Positions 1 to 8,482 of a stretch of DNA of 64,000 nt are shown one piece after another (the first letter of the stretch is position 1; each line of letters starts with the position of its first letter). The translations under genes and the position numbers were made by a program. The notes under the pieces were generated by a model. That model ran no database searches. It saw nothing but the letters and a program-made list of their open reading frames with translations, and was not told the DNA's origin. Source of the stretch: Alphaproteobacteria bacterium (GTDB lineage: Bacteria; Myxococcota_A; UBA796; GCA-2862545); NCBI GenBank assembly GCA_020632885.1, contig JACKEQ010000012.1:62001-126000 (forward strand), written 5' to 3'.

Positions 1-77
1 GGGCGACGAGCATGGCCGGTGGACCTATTGCTCCTCGCTGGCCCGCCGCGGGCCTTCGACAAAACGTGACCGCGGGC

Positions 78-1112
78 TCACCCGAGGGTCGTGCGGAGCC
101 CGTCCAGCAGGGCGACCGCGTTCCTGCCGAGGTGCTCGGTGTGGTAGCCGCCCTCCTGCACCGCGACCGTGGGGAGCCCGAGCCGCCCGATCCGCTCGCC
201 CACCTCGCGGAGGTCGTCGGTCGTGAGCTGGAAGTGCCCGACGGGATCGAGGGCGTACGTGTCCAGGCCCGCGGAGAGCACGAGATAGTCCGGTGCGAAG
301 GCGCGGATGGCGGGGAGCGCTTGGCGCTCGAGGAGCTCCATGTACCGGGGACCGTCGCAGCCGGCCGCCTCCGTGACGTTGAGGGTGGTGCCCGAGCCCG
401 CCCCGGCCCCGGTCTCGTTCGGGAAGCCCGCGAAGTAGGGGAAGCAGGCGTCCGGATGCTCGTGGATGGAGACCACCTGCACCCGGGGGTTCCGGTAGAA
501 CAGCGACTGGGTGCCGTTCCCGTGGTGCACGTCGATGTCGAGCACCGTCACCCTGGCGCCGCGCAGGAGCGCGCTCACGGCGATGGCCGCGTTGTTCAGG
601 TAGCAGTAGCCACCGAAGGCCTTCCCGGTCGCGTGGTGGCCCGGCGGGCGGGAGAGCGCGTAGGTCAGCGGGAGCCTCCGCTTCTTCAGCGCACGCGCGG
701 CGGCCCAGGCGCAGCTCGCGCTCCAGCGGGCGGCCTCCCAGGTCTGGCTGGACAGCGGCGTGCCCGCGTCGAAGCAGAAGGCACCCGCGTGGCTGATGCG
801 CGTGGGGTCCGCCTGGACCTGATCCCGCTTCGGGAAGACGGTGGGATAGAACGTCTCGCCCTCCGGCAGCGCGCTCGCCGTGCGGTACAGCGCGAGCAGG
901 TTGCCGTTGTGCTGGGCGGACAGGGTGCCGGGCGGGACGGGTGGAGGCTCCTCCACCGCGAAGCGATCGGAATCCCGGAGGGCCGCGAGGATGCTCTCGG
1001 CCCGGGCCGTGGTCTCCGGATGGTCGATCCGCTCGCCGAACGCCCACTCGTAGCGGGGCTTGAAGGCGAGCTGGGCGGGGTGGAACCAGGCGGGGGTGAC
1101 CGCGTCGATCAT
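78..1112 (-). CDS. Acetylpolyamine amidohydrolase-like histone deacetylase family protein
   Basis: Zinc-dependent deacetylase of the arginase/deacetylase fold, predicted to hydrolyse acetylated polyamines or acetyl-lysine. Starting at the ATG ending at 1112 the protein is 344 aa, close to characterised acetylpolyamine amidohydrolases. Visible motifs are the catalytic pair in RPPGHH (H159, H160), the zinc ligands in LDIDVHHGNG (D194, H196) and AGLD (D284), and the transition-state tyrosine in QEGGYH (Y323). These positions nearly coincide with those known for the Mycoplana enzyme (family knowledge). The start was chosen because its ATG shares one base with the TGA of the upstream acetyltransferase (TGATG at 1110-1114), which suggests coupled translation. 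Longer upstream frames only shadow that gene. The substrate is inferred; acetoin-utilisation-type deacetylases are the alternative. Confidence 0.9.
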   Translation of the reverse strand: MIDAVTPAWFHPAQLAFKPRYEWAFGERIDHPETTARAESILAALRDSDRFAVEEPPPVPPGTLSAQHNGNLLALYRTASALPEGETFYPTVFPKRDQVQADPTRISHAGAFCFDAGTPLSSQTWEAARWSASCAWAAARALKKRRLPLTYALSRPPGHHATGKAFGGYCYLNNAAIAVSALLRGARVTVLDIDVHHGNGTQSLFYRNPRVQVVSIHEHPDACFPYFAGFPNETGAGAGSGTTLNVTEAAGCDGPRYMELLERQALPAIRAFAPDYLVLSAGLDTYALDPVGHFQLTTDDLREVGERIGRLGLPTVAVQEGGYHTEHLGRNAVALLDGLRTTLG

Positions 1113-1639
1113 CAGGCCTCCGGCATCCACTTCCAGAGCTGGAAGCCGCTCTCGTGGTACGGCTCGAGCCAGCCGTCGTTCCATGCGCAGACCTCGTCGT
1201 CGGACTCGGCCACGCACTCGAAGCCGTAGCGCGTGTAGGCCCGCACGGCCCACTCGGCGTCGGGGTGGGCGATGAGCACCATGCCCTCCTTGTCGCGCCG
1301 GACCACCTCCGCCGAGGCATGGTCGAGCAGCCGGCGCCCGATCCGCTTGCCGACGTGGTCACGGTGGACGTAGACATAGCCCAGATAGAGGAAATCCCCG
1401 GCGTCCTGGAGCGTCAGCACACCGACGACCTCACCGTGGAGCACGGCCGACCAGAACTCCCGCTTGCGTAGATTGGCCCGGGCCCAGGTGGCGTCCACCT
1501 CGTGGGAGGCCGCGAGGTCCTCGGGGTCGGTGAAGGGACGGTACCACTCCACGGTGCTGCGCAGAATCTCCACCACAGCGTCCAGATCGCGCTCTTCGGT
1601 GGGTCGCAGGGTCACGGGTGGCGGTACGACGGCATTCAA
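1112..1639 (-). CDS. GNAT family N-acetyltransferase
   Basis: A 175-aa single-domain acetyl-CoA-dependent acetyltransferase. The core has the expected order: an N-terminal strand with LRPTEERD, the beta4 strand (VGVLTLQDAGDFLYLGYVY), a degenerate acetyl-CoA loop in HRDHVGKRIGRRLLDHA, and a C-terminal ARY-type region (YTRYGFECVAE). The start is TTG, preceded 6 nt upstream by a strong AGGAGG; the ATG four bases further on is out of frame. Its stop overlaps the start of the deacetylase gene, so the two are probably co-translated. The acceptor is unknown. The pairing with a polyamine-type deacetylase hints at an acetylation/deacetylation couple, which is inference. Confidence 0.85.
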   Translation of the reverse strand: MNAVVPPPVTLRPTEERDLDAVVEILRSTVEWYRPFTDPEDLAASHEVDATWARANLRKREFWSAVLHGEVVGVLTLQDAGDFLYLGYVYVHRDHVGKRIGRRLLDHASAEVVRRDKEGMVLIAHPDAEWAVRAYTRYGFECVAESDDEVCAWNDGWLEPYHESGFQLWKWMPEA

Positions 1640-1651
1640 GGCACACCTCCT

Positions 1652-1679
1652 GTACGTCGTTGAAAGTCTGACGACGTAC
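1652..1679. promoter_or_regulatory. 9-bp inverted repeat upstream of the GNAT gene
   Basis: GTACGTCGT (1652-1660) and its exact reverse complement ACGACGTAC (1671-1679) flank a 10-nt spacer. The repeat lies 12 nt upstream of the GNAT start, next to its ribosome-binding site. No T-tract follows on either strand, so an operator or a translation-affecting hairpin is more likely than a terminator. Confidence 0.4.
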
Positions 1680-1706
1680 TAGTGTACCAACGGCAATCCG
1701 TCGACC

Positions 1707-3002
1707 TCAGGCCGGACGCAGCGGGAGCTGGAGGTCCACGCGCGTCCCTCCGCCGGGCCGTCCACCGACGGCCAGCTCACCGCCCATCGCGCGGACGAGC
1801 TGGGCCGAGATGGCGAGCCCCAACCCGGTCCCCGCGTGCTTGATCCCCTGCGTCGTGCCCTGGGAGAACGGCCTGAACAGCTCGACGTCGTCGGGGATCC
1901 CGGGCCCGGTGTCGTCCACGCGCACCAGGAGACGCCCGTCGAGGCGCGTCACCTCCAGCGCCACCTCGCCCTCCCGGGTGAACTTCAGCGCGTTGCCCAG
2001 CACGTTGAGCACGACCTGCCGGATCCGCAGCGCGTCTCCGCGGACGACGGGGAGCGACGGGACCTCCCAGCGCAGCTGGACACCCGTGGCAGGCGTGTTC
2101 TCGACCATGCCGTGGATGTCCGCGAACAGGTCGTCCAGGGGGACGTCCGCGACGTCGAGGCGCATCCGGCCCGCCTCGATGCGCGACATGTCGAGCACGT
2201 CGTCCACCAGGGCCAGGAGGTGACGCCCGGCCTTCACGATGCGGTCGACGTCCTCGGGCTCGAAGTCCTCCGGCTCGTCGAGCACGAGCTCCCCGTAGCC
2301 GATGATCGCGTTGAGGGGCGTGCGCAGCTCGTGGCTCATGTTCGCCAGGAACGTGGACTTGGCGCGGCTCGACTGCTCGGCGGCCTCGCGCTGTGCGACC
2401 AGGGACCGGTTGGTCTCCACCAGGGCATGCAGCGCGGTCACGGCGCCCCGCTCGTTCTCCGCGAGCTGGGCGGTGACGCGGGAGAGGACGTAGGCGACCA
2501 GGGCGATCATCATGGGCGGGAACATGACGAACGCACCGATGCCGTCCCGGGGCATCTCGGAGGCGACCAGGAGGGCCCCCGCCCAGCCGAGCCAGCCGAG
2601 CACCATCCAGCGCAACGAGCCCGGAGGTGCAGCCAGGGTGCCGACCACCACGCAGACCACGACGATGATCCCGCCGACGGGCAGGCCCACGTGCGGCGGT
2701 GAGAGGGCCGTCATCGCGAGATTGGTGAGCAGGAGCCCCAGCACCCCGACCTCGGGCGCGACGAGGGACCCACGGGCGGTCGCGCGGGTGGACAGCGCGA
2801 TCCAGAGGCCGGAGAACAGCAGGACGCCCGACATCCAGGGCGAGAGCTCCGCCAGCCCGAGGGTCGTCAGCACCGGGATGAACGCCGCACCCGCGAGGTT
2901 CAGCAGCCCGACCAGGATCTGGGGGAACAGGGTGACCTGGGCGCGCAGGCGGGCGGTCGCCCGCGCGACGTCGTCGAGCCTGTCCTCGGCAGCCGAACCC
3001 AT
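1707..3002 (-). CDS. Membrane sensor histidine kinase
   Basis: Hybrid-less sensor kinase with an N-terminal block of about five to six hydrophobic segments and no recognisable extracytoplasmic domain. A short coiled region follows, then a HisKA domain (SHELRTPLN phospho-acceptor box) and a HATPase_c domain with an N box (VLNVLGNALKFT), G1 (DTGPGIPDD) and G2 (GTGLGLAIS). The start at 3002 avoids overlap with the preceding gene, which ends at 3034; no strong SD is visible. It lies third in a minus-strand run behind the FisR-like activator and the candidate selenoprotein. No cognate receiver protein is adjacent. The signal it senses is unknown. Confidence 0.88.
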   Translation of the reverse strand: MGSAAEDRLDDVARATARLRAQVTLFPQILVGLLNLAGAAFIPVLTTLGLAELSPWMSGVLLFSGLWIALSTRATARGSLVAPEVGVLGLLLTNLAMTALSPPHVGLPVGGIIVVVCVVVGTLAAPPGSLRWMVLGWLGWAGALLVASEMPRDGIGAFVMFPPMMIALVAYVLSRVTAQLAENERGAVTALHALVETNRSLVAQREAAEQSSRAKSTFLANMSHELRTPLNAIIGYGELVLDEPEDFEPEDVDRIVKAGRHLLALVDDVLDMSRIEAGRMRLDVADVPLDDLFADIHGMVENTPATGVQLRWEVPSLPVVRGDALRIRQVVLNVLGNALKFTREGEVALEVTRLDGRLLVRVDDTGPGIPDDVELFRPFSQGTTQGIKHAGTGLGLAISAQLVRAMGGELAVGGRPGGGTRVDLQLPLRPA

Positions 3003-3033
3003 GCCGTTCGCATCGGCCCAGCGACCGCGGACT

Positions 3034-3780
3034 TCAGGGCTGAGTGTTCGCCACCACGGCCTGGACGGCGGCCAGGATCTCGGCACCCGTGAGGTTGTCG
3101 TTGCCCGCGGGGGTGCCGTGGTCAGCGACGAACTCGATGGTCATGGTGGACCTGCGCACGACCATGTCGATCCCGCGCCCCGTCGAGAACGGCGAGTTGT
3201 CGAACGTGTAGGGCACCGGCTGCGTCTGGCTGTCACCCACGCACCAGCCCTTCGTGCTCCCGAGCTGCGAGAGGAACGAGTAGCAGTTGTCGGCCGTGCC
3301 CGGCTCGTTGGCGGCGGTCTGCTCCATCACCCAGATGATCTCGGCGCCCGCTGCGATGATGTCGTCTTCGGATTCGACCACGCTCCCGGCGTGGGTCCTG
3401 CAAGCGGGTCACCAGGCGGGGATGCTCACGAACAGGAGCACGTCGTGGGGGCTCCAGTCGATGTTGGGGTCCGTCTCGCACGGCACGTCGTCGAGATCGA
3501 GCGGAGCCGTGCGGATGCCGTCCATGTTCCGGGCCTCGGGCCAGGAGTACGGCGTGACGACCTCACCCTCCGTCATGGGCTCCACGGAGCCCGACGGGTA
3601 GGCGCACGCGGTGTCGGTGTCGGCATCGGAGTCCGCATCCGCATCCGCGTCGCTGTCCGCGTCCGTATCGGCGTCCGCGTCGCTGTCGGCGTCCGCGTCC
3701 GTGTCCGCGTCGCCCTCGGAGGGGGCGGTGGGTTGAGGCGCCGGGCATCCGGCCAGGAGGAGGAGGGCGAGCTTGTGCAT
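3034..3780 (-). CDS. Candidate selenoprotein: redoxin-fold lipoprotein with UxxC active site
   Basis: The frame runs from a lipoprotein signal (MHKLALLLLAGC, lipobox Cys12) through an Asp-Ala-Asp-Thr/Ser linker (residues 24-57) into a thioredoxin-like domain. It is interrupted only by one TGA at 3409-3411 (residue 124). The residues around it read V-S-I-P-A-W-[TGA]-P-A-C-R-T-H-A-G, so the TGA sits exactly at the first Cys of a WCxxC redox motif. The same frame then continues for 124 residues of typical redoxin C-terminal sequence. A hairpin just downstream fits the bacterial SECIS pattern. Reading TGA as selenocysteine gives a 248-residue lipid-anchored redoxin. An alternative ATG lies at 3798. 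It probably follows the FisR-like gene in one transcript, so a role in thiol or persulfide redox is plausible but inferred. The alternatives are a TGC-to-TGA sequencing error or a real nonsense mutation. Confidence 0.75.
3376..3397 (-). promoter_or_regulatory. Candidate bacterial SECIS hairpin
   Basis: Reading the minus strand after the TGA, CCACGC (3394-3389) pairs perfectly with GCGTGG (3383-3378) around the 5-nt loop CGGGA. Two more pairs (GA with TC) extend the stem past a single bulged C. The loop begins 21 nt after the TGA and has a G in second position, within the loose rules known for bacterial SECIS elements. It is coding sequence at the same time. SelB recognition is not demonstrated. 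Confidence 0.55.
3409..3411 (-). other. In-frame TGA, predicted selenocysteine codon (residue 124)
   Basis: TCA on the plus strand reads TGA in the redoxin frame. The previous codon is TGG (Trp), and CCC GCT TGC (Pro-Ala-Cys) follows. The TGA therefore replaces the N-terminal cysteine of a thioredoxin-type CxxC. Confidence 0.7.
3610..3711 (-). repeat. Asp-Ala-Asp-Thr/Ser codon repeat in lipoprotein linker
   Basis: About 34 codons alternate Asp with Ala, Thr or Ser directly after the lipobox region, encoded by GAC/GCC-like hexamers. The same type of linker occurs at 33484-33582 and 34152-34226. It is probably an acidic, flexible spacer between the lipid anchor and the folded domain. Confidence 0.85.
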
Positions 3781-3801
3781 GGACAGAGCCTGCCACATCC
3801 G

Positions 3802-5103
3802 TCAGGGGCCGTCGAGTGAAGCCAACTTCCGGTACAGCGTGCGCTCGGACACACCGAGCGCCGTGGCGAGGCTCGCGCGGTCACCGCCGTGGTGGTCGCG
3901 CGCCCACCGGAGGTAGCGGCGCTCCACCTCCTCGAGCGGCAGGAGGGCTTCCGGAACCGGCACGGCCACGGGACGCGCCCGGATCGCGAGGTGCTCGGAC
4001 TCCACGATGGGCCCGTCGCAGAGCAGGGCCGCCCGGCGCATCAGGTTCTTCAGCTCGCGCACGTTGCCCGGGAAGTCGTGGTGCTCCAGACGCTCCACCG
4101 CCGACCTCCCGAGCCGCTTGCCGGTGCCCGCCAGGAACTGCTCGGCGAGCAGAGGGAGGCCCTCGACCCGCTCGCGGAGCGAGGGGACGCGGATGGGGAA
4201 GGCGTTGATCCGGTAGAAGAGGTCCAGCCGGAATCTCCCCTCCGCGACGGCCTCCTGGAGGTCGGTGTGGGTGGCGCACACGAGCCGGAACTCCGCATGG
4301 AGGCGCTCCACCGCGCCCACCCGCCGGAACGTGCGCGACTCGAGCAGGCGCAGGAGCTTCACCTGGAGCGCCATGGGCACGTCGCCGATCTCGTCGAGGA
4401 ACAGCGTGCCCCCGCGTGCCGCTTCCACCAGCCCGACCTTCCGGCTCCGAGCCCCTGTGAAGGCCCCCGCCTCGTGGCCGAACAGCTCGGACTCGAACAG
4501 GCTCTCGGTGAGCCCGCTGCACTCCACGGGGATGAACGGACCGTGGCTGCACGCGCTCTCCTCGTGCACGGCCCGCGCGAAGAGCTCCTTGCCCGTGCCG
4601 CTCTCGCCGAGGAGGAGCACCGGGACGTCGCTGGACGCCACGCGCGACACGGCCGCCACCGCGTCGTTGAAGACGGCCGACCGCCCCACCAGGCCCGTGG
4701 CTCCGGGTGTGGTGGACGCCGTGCGCACCAGACGGATGCGCTCCACGAACGCCACGATCGTCCCATCCGGGTTCCGCACGGGGTCGAGCACCACGTCGAC
4801 GTGCTCGGGACCCTGCCGGCCGTGGTGCACGTGGAGCGCGCGGGCCGGCGCGTCCGTGGCGATGCACTGCTTGAGTGGACAGAGCTCACCGTGCTGGTCG
4901 CACGGGCCCGGGTAGCGATGGGAGACCTCGTGGCAGCGGTCCATCCCCAGGCGCACGTCGCTCCGGTAGCGCTCGCGGTAGGCGCGGTTGGTCGCCATCA
5001 CGCGGTAGTCCCGCGAGAGCAGGATGGCGGGCTCGGGGAGGTTCGCGACGCGCGCACGCGCCCAGGCGAGGACGTCACGGTCGATGCCGGATGTGTCAGT
5101 CAT
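3802..5103 (-). CDS. FisR-like sigma54-dependent activator with Cys-rich PAS sensor
   Basis: 433-aa enhancer-binding protein. The order is a PAS-like N-terminal sensor (about 1-130), an AAA+ sigma54-interaction domain (Walker A GESGTGKE, GAFTGA loop, LFLDEIGDV Walker B) and a C-terminal Fis-type helix-turn-helix (LATALGVSERTLYRKL). The sensor carries C57, C68, C75 and C80. The +11 and +18 spacing of the first three equals that of C53, C64 and C71 in FisR, the sulfane-sulfur sensor that activates sqr genes (family knowledge as I recall it). The gene is divergent from a DUF1641-sqr operon with a -24/-12 promoter, which supports control of sulfide oxidation. ATG 5103 was chosen because it opens the sensor domain; the longer upstream frame only shadows the opposite gene. 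An inverted repeat overlaps this start codon, suggesting autoregulation. Confidence 0.88.
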   Translation of the reverse strand: MTDTSGIDRDVLAWARARVANLPEPAILLSRDYRVMATNRAYRERYRSDVRLGMDRCHEVSHRYPGPCDQHGELCPLKQCIATDAPARALHVHHGRQGPEHVDVVLDPVRNPDGTIVAFVERIRLVRTASTTPGATGLVGRSAVFNDAVAAVSRVASSDVPVLLLGESGTGKELFARAVHEESACSHGPFIPVECSGLTESLFESELFGHEAGAFTGARSRKVGLVEAARGGTLFLDEIGDVPMALQVKLLRLLESRTFRRVGAVERLHAEFRLVCATHTDLQEAVAEGRFRLDLFYRINAFPIRVPSLRERVEGLPLLAEQFLAGTGKRLGRSAVERLEHHDFPGNVRELKNLMRRAALLCDGPIVESEHLAIRARPVAVPVPEALLPLEEVERRYLRWARDHHGGDRASLATALGVSERTLYRKLASLDGP

Positions 5104-5130
5104 GGCAGGCCGATTCTGCCAGAACTGACA
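5094..5130. promoter_or_regulatory. Long inverted repeat, probable activator binding site
   Basis: TGTCAGT (5094-5100) and TGGCAG (5103-5108) are mirrored by CTGCCA (5116-5121) and ACTGACA (5124-5130) around a 7-nt centre, with 2-nt gaps in each arm. The centre lies roughly 87 nt before the expected start of the sigma54 transcript, the usual distance for an upstream activating sequence. The site also covers the ATG of the activator gene itself. Confidence 0.6.
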
Positions 5131-5172
5131 CTCCAGGGCCAGGAGGCCCGGACGATGTGGGGATTCCGACGT

Positions 5173-5188
5173 CGGCACGGCCCTTGCT
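5173..5188 (+). promoter_or_regulatory. Sigma54 (-24/-12) promoter of the DUF1641-sqr operon
   Basis: CGGCACGGCCCTTGCT matches the RpoN consensus TGGCAC-N5-TTGCW except for the first base. The GG (5174-5175) and GC (5186-5187) are 12 nt apart as required. It lies 24 nt before the ATG at 5212 and downstream of the inverted repeat at 5094-5130. Confidence 0.75.
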
Positions 5189-5211
5189 GACGTGGAGCCC
5201 CAGGAGGTCCG

Positions 5212-6354
5212 ATGGAAGCCGACGTGAACGCAAGGCTCGAGCGCATGGAGGCGGCGCTCGCCCGCATGACCGCGGTGCTCGACCAGATCCAGCCCCACTT
5301 CGCGATGGTGGCCGACATCGCCGACGAGTGGGTGCAGACGCGGGTGGGCGGCGATCGCGTGGAGGCCCGTCTGGCGGCCCTCGAGGACGCCGTGCTGCGC
5401 GTCTCGGACCCCGAGGTCGTCGGGGCGCTGACACGGATGGCGGAGCGGGCACCCAGGCTCGAGAAGGTGGCCGACCTCGCCACCACCTTCGACGACAGCG
5501 TCGCCATGGCGACCGACATCGCCGACGAGTGGGTCGCGGAGAACGTCGGTGGCGCCGGGGTGGATGCGCGCCTCCAGGGTGGGCTCGACGCGCTCCTGCG
5601 CCTCACGGAGCCCGAGGTCCTCGGTGCCCTCACCCGCCTCGCCGAGCGGGCGCCCAAGCTCGAGAAGCTCGCCGACCTCGCCACCACCTTCGACGACAGC
5701 GTCGCCATGGCCGCCGACATCGCCGACGAGTGGGTCGCCGACAACGTCGGTGGGGCCGCGGTGGACGCGCGCCTCCAGGGCGGCCTGGACGCCCTCGTGC
5801 GCCTCTCCGAGCCCGAGGTCCTCGGCGCCCTCACCCGTCTCGCCGAGCGGGCGCCCAAGCTCGAGAAGCTCGCCGACCTGGCCGCGTCCTTCGACGACAA
5901 CGTGGCCATGGCCGCCGACATCGCCGACGAGTGGGCGGCGACCGAGCTCGGGGGGGCCTCGATCGAGGAGCGCCTCCAGGGCCTGAAGCGCCTGGCGTTG
6001 CACACCACGCAGCCCGACACCCTGGTGGCCCTCCAGCGCCTGTTCGAGCTGTTCCCGAAGATGGAGCAGACCCTCGAGGCGGCCGCCGTGCTCTCGAACC
6101 CCGAGGTCGAGAAGGCCATGCTCGAGCTCTCGGTGCTCGCCCCGCGCCTCATGAAGACCGCCCGTGTGGCCGCCGACCTCGACGACTTCGTGTCCGGGGT
6201 GGCCGCCGCGATGCACGAGCCCGCCGAGCCCCTCGGGCCGTTCGCGGTGTTCTCGGCCCTCCGCGAGCCGGACGTCAAGCAGGGCGTCGGCCGCGCCATC
6301 CACATCACCCGCTACCTCGGTCGGAGCGAGAAGCTCCTGCCGCTCAAGTCCTGA
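5212..6354 (+). CDS. DUF1641-like repeat protein associated with SQR
   Basis: 380-aa, mostly helical, soluble protein without signal peptide or membrane spans. It consists of a 67-residue repeat (AERAPKLEKLADLATTFDDS ... ADIADEWV ... GALTRL) present about three times in near-identical form. Degenerate copies lie at both ends, and an N-terminal segment begins MEADVNARLERMEAALARM. Such helical-repeat DUF1641-type proteins are known neighbours of sulfide:quinone oxidoreductases, and here the gene is the first cistron before sqr, 17 nt upstream. A role as membrane partner or scaffold of SQR is inferred. Start ATG 5212 has AGGAGGT just upstream. The repeat expansion makes it longer than most DUF1641 proteins I know. 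Confidence 0.7.
   Translation: MEADVNARLERMEAALARMTAVLDQIQPHFAMVADIADEWVQTRVGGDRVEARLAALEDAVLRVSDPEVVGALTRMAERAPRLEKVADLATTFDDSVAMATDIADEWVAENVGGAGVDARLQGGLDALLRLTEPEVLGALTRLAERAPKLEKLADLATTFDDSVAMAADIADEWVADNVGGAAVDARLQGGLDALVRLSEPEVLGALTRLAERAPKLEKLADLAASFDDNVAMAADIADEWAATELGGASIEERLQGLKRLALHTTQPDTLVALQRLFELFPKMEQTLEAAAVLSNPEVEKAMLELSVLAPRLMKTARVAADLDDFVSGVAAAMHEPAEPLGPFAVFSALREPDVKQGVGRAIHITRYLGRSEKLLPLKS
5440..6042 (+). repeat. Tandem 201-nt coding repeats
   Basis: Within the DUF1641-like gene the 67-codon unit is repeated head to tail. The two central units are almost identical at DNA level, for example the segment coding ERAPKLEKLADLATTFDDS and the VAMAADIADEWVA segment. The third unit is more diverged. 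This suggests recent unit duplication and possible copy-number variation. Confidence 0.75.
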
Positions 6355-6371
6355 AAGATCCCGGAGGAACC

Positions 6372-7556
<1,185 letters not shown>

Positions 7557-8432
7557 TCAGCCCAGCAGGTCGAGCGCCCGCAGGGCCGCCAGGAGCGGCT
7601 CGCGGCAGCGCTCGGCCAGCGGCGAGAGCGGCAGGCGCAGCTCGTCCTCCATCGCCCCCGTGGCCGCCAGGGCCGCCTTGAGCGGGATGGGGTTCGACTC
7701 CTGGAACAGCGCGTGGAACAGGGGGAACAGCTCCGCGTTCAGCACGCGTGCGTCGGAGAGCCGGCCCTCGCGTCCTGCGACCACCAGGGCCTTCATCTTC
7801 GCGGGCACCACGTTCGACGCCACCGAGATCGTGCCGTGCCCACCGAGCGCGAGGAACGGCAGGACCGTGAAGTCGTCGCCCGAGAGGAGGGTGAACCGAT
7901 CGCCCGTGCGCCGCAGGACCTCCGTGGCGTGCGCCATGTCCGCCGTGGCGTCCTTCACGGTCGTGATGTTCGGGACCTCGGCGAGCCGCTCCAGGGTGGC
8001 GGGCTGCACGCGCACGATGCTGCGACCGGGCACGTCGTACACGCAGACCTCCACCGACACGGCCTCCGCGACCGCGCGGAAGTGGCGGTAGAGCCCCTCC
8101 TGGGTGGGCTTGTTGTAGTAGGGCGCCGTGGCGAGCACGCCCTTCACGCCGAGGGCCTCCATGCGCTTCGCAGTGGCCACCACCGAGGCGGTGTCGTTGC
8201 CGCCCACCCCGGCCATCACGGGGACCTCGCCGGCCTCCTCGAGCGTCCAGCGCACCACGCGCTCCGACTCCTCGGGGGACAGCGTGGGGGACTCTCCGGT
8301 GGTGCCGCAGGGCACGAGGCCGTCGACACCGCCGGCGACCTGCGCGCGCACCAGGGAACGGAAGGCGCTCTCGTCGAGGGCGCCGTTGCGAAACGGGGTG
8401 GCGAGCGCGGTGAGCAGACCGTGGAACGTCAT
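7557..8432 (-). CDS. dapA: 4-hydroxy-tetrahydrodipicolinate synthase
   Basis: Condenses pyruvate and aspartate semialdehyde in the diaminopimelate/lysine pathway. The 291-aa TIM barrel carries all key residues: T44-T45 in PCGTTGES, Y132 in VYDVPGR (Asp133 replaces the commoner Asn), R137, and the Schiff-base lysine K160 in ITTVKDA. The strand YYNKPTQEGLYRHF is also typical. Length is normal. It is the last gene of the minus-strand copper cluster, 50 nt after the small HMA lipoprotein-like gene. Whether it shares that transcript is uncertain. It ends exactly against the stop codon of sqr, leaving no room for a terminator. Confidence 0.95.
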   Translation of the reverse strand: MTFHGLLTALATPFRNGALDESAFRSLVRAQVAGGVDGLVPCGTTGESPTLSPEESERVVRWTLEEAGEVPVMAGVGGNDTASVVATAKRMEALGVKGVLATAPYYNKPTQEGLYRHFRAVAEAVSVEVCVYDVPGRSIVRVQPATLERLAEVPNITTVKDATADMAHATEVLRRTGDRFTLLSGDDFTVLPFLALGGHGTISVASNVVPAKMKALVVAGREGRLSDARVLNAELFPLFHALFQESNPIPLKAALAATGAMEDELRLPLSPLAERCREPLLAALRALDLLG

Positions 8433-8482
8433 CGTGGACCTCGAGGCGGGGACGAGGCCTAACGCGTCACGGCGAGGCGTGC

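Noticed and set aside
40..54. GGCCCG-CCG-CGGGCC hairpin after the deacetylase gene as a terminator
   Set aside because: The dyad is real, but no T-tract follows and such short GC dyads are expected by chance at this base composition.
5104..6303. Minus-strand extension of the sigma54 activator frame to 833 aa
   Set aside because: The extra 400 residues mirror the repeats of the plus-strand DUF1641-like gene; the activator starts naturally at ATG 5103 with a PAS-like domain.
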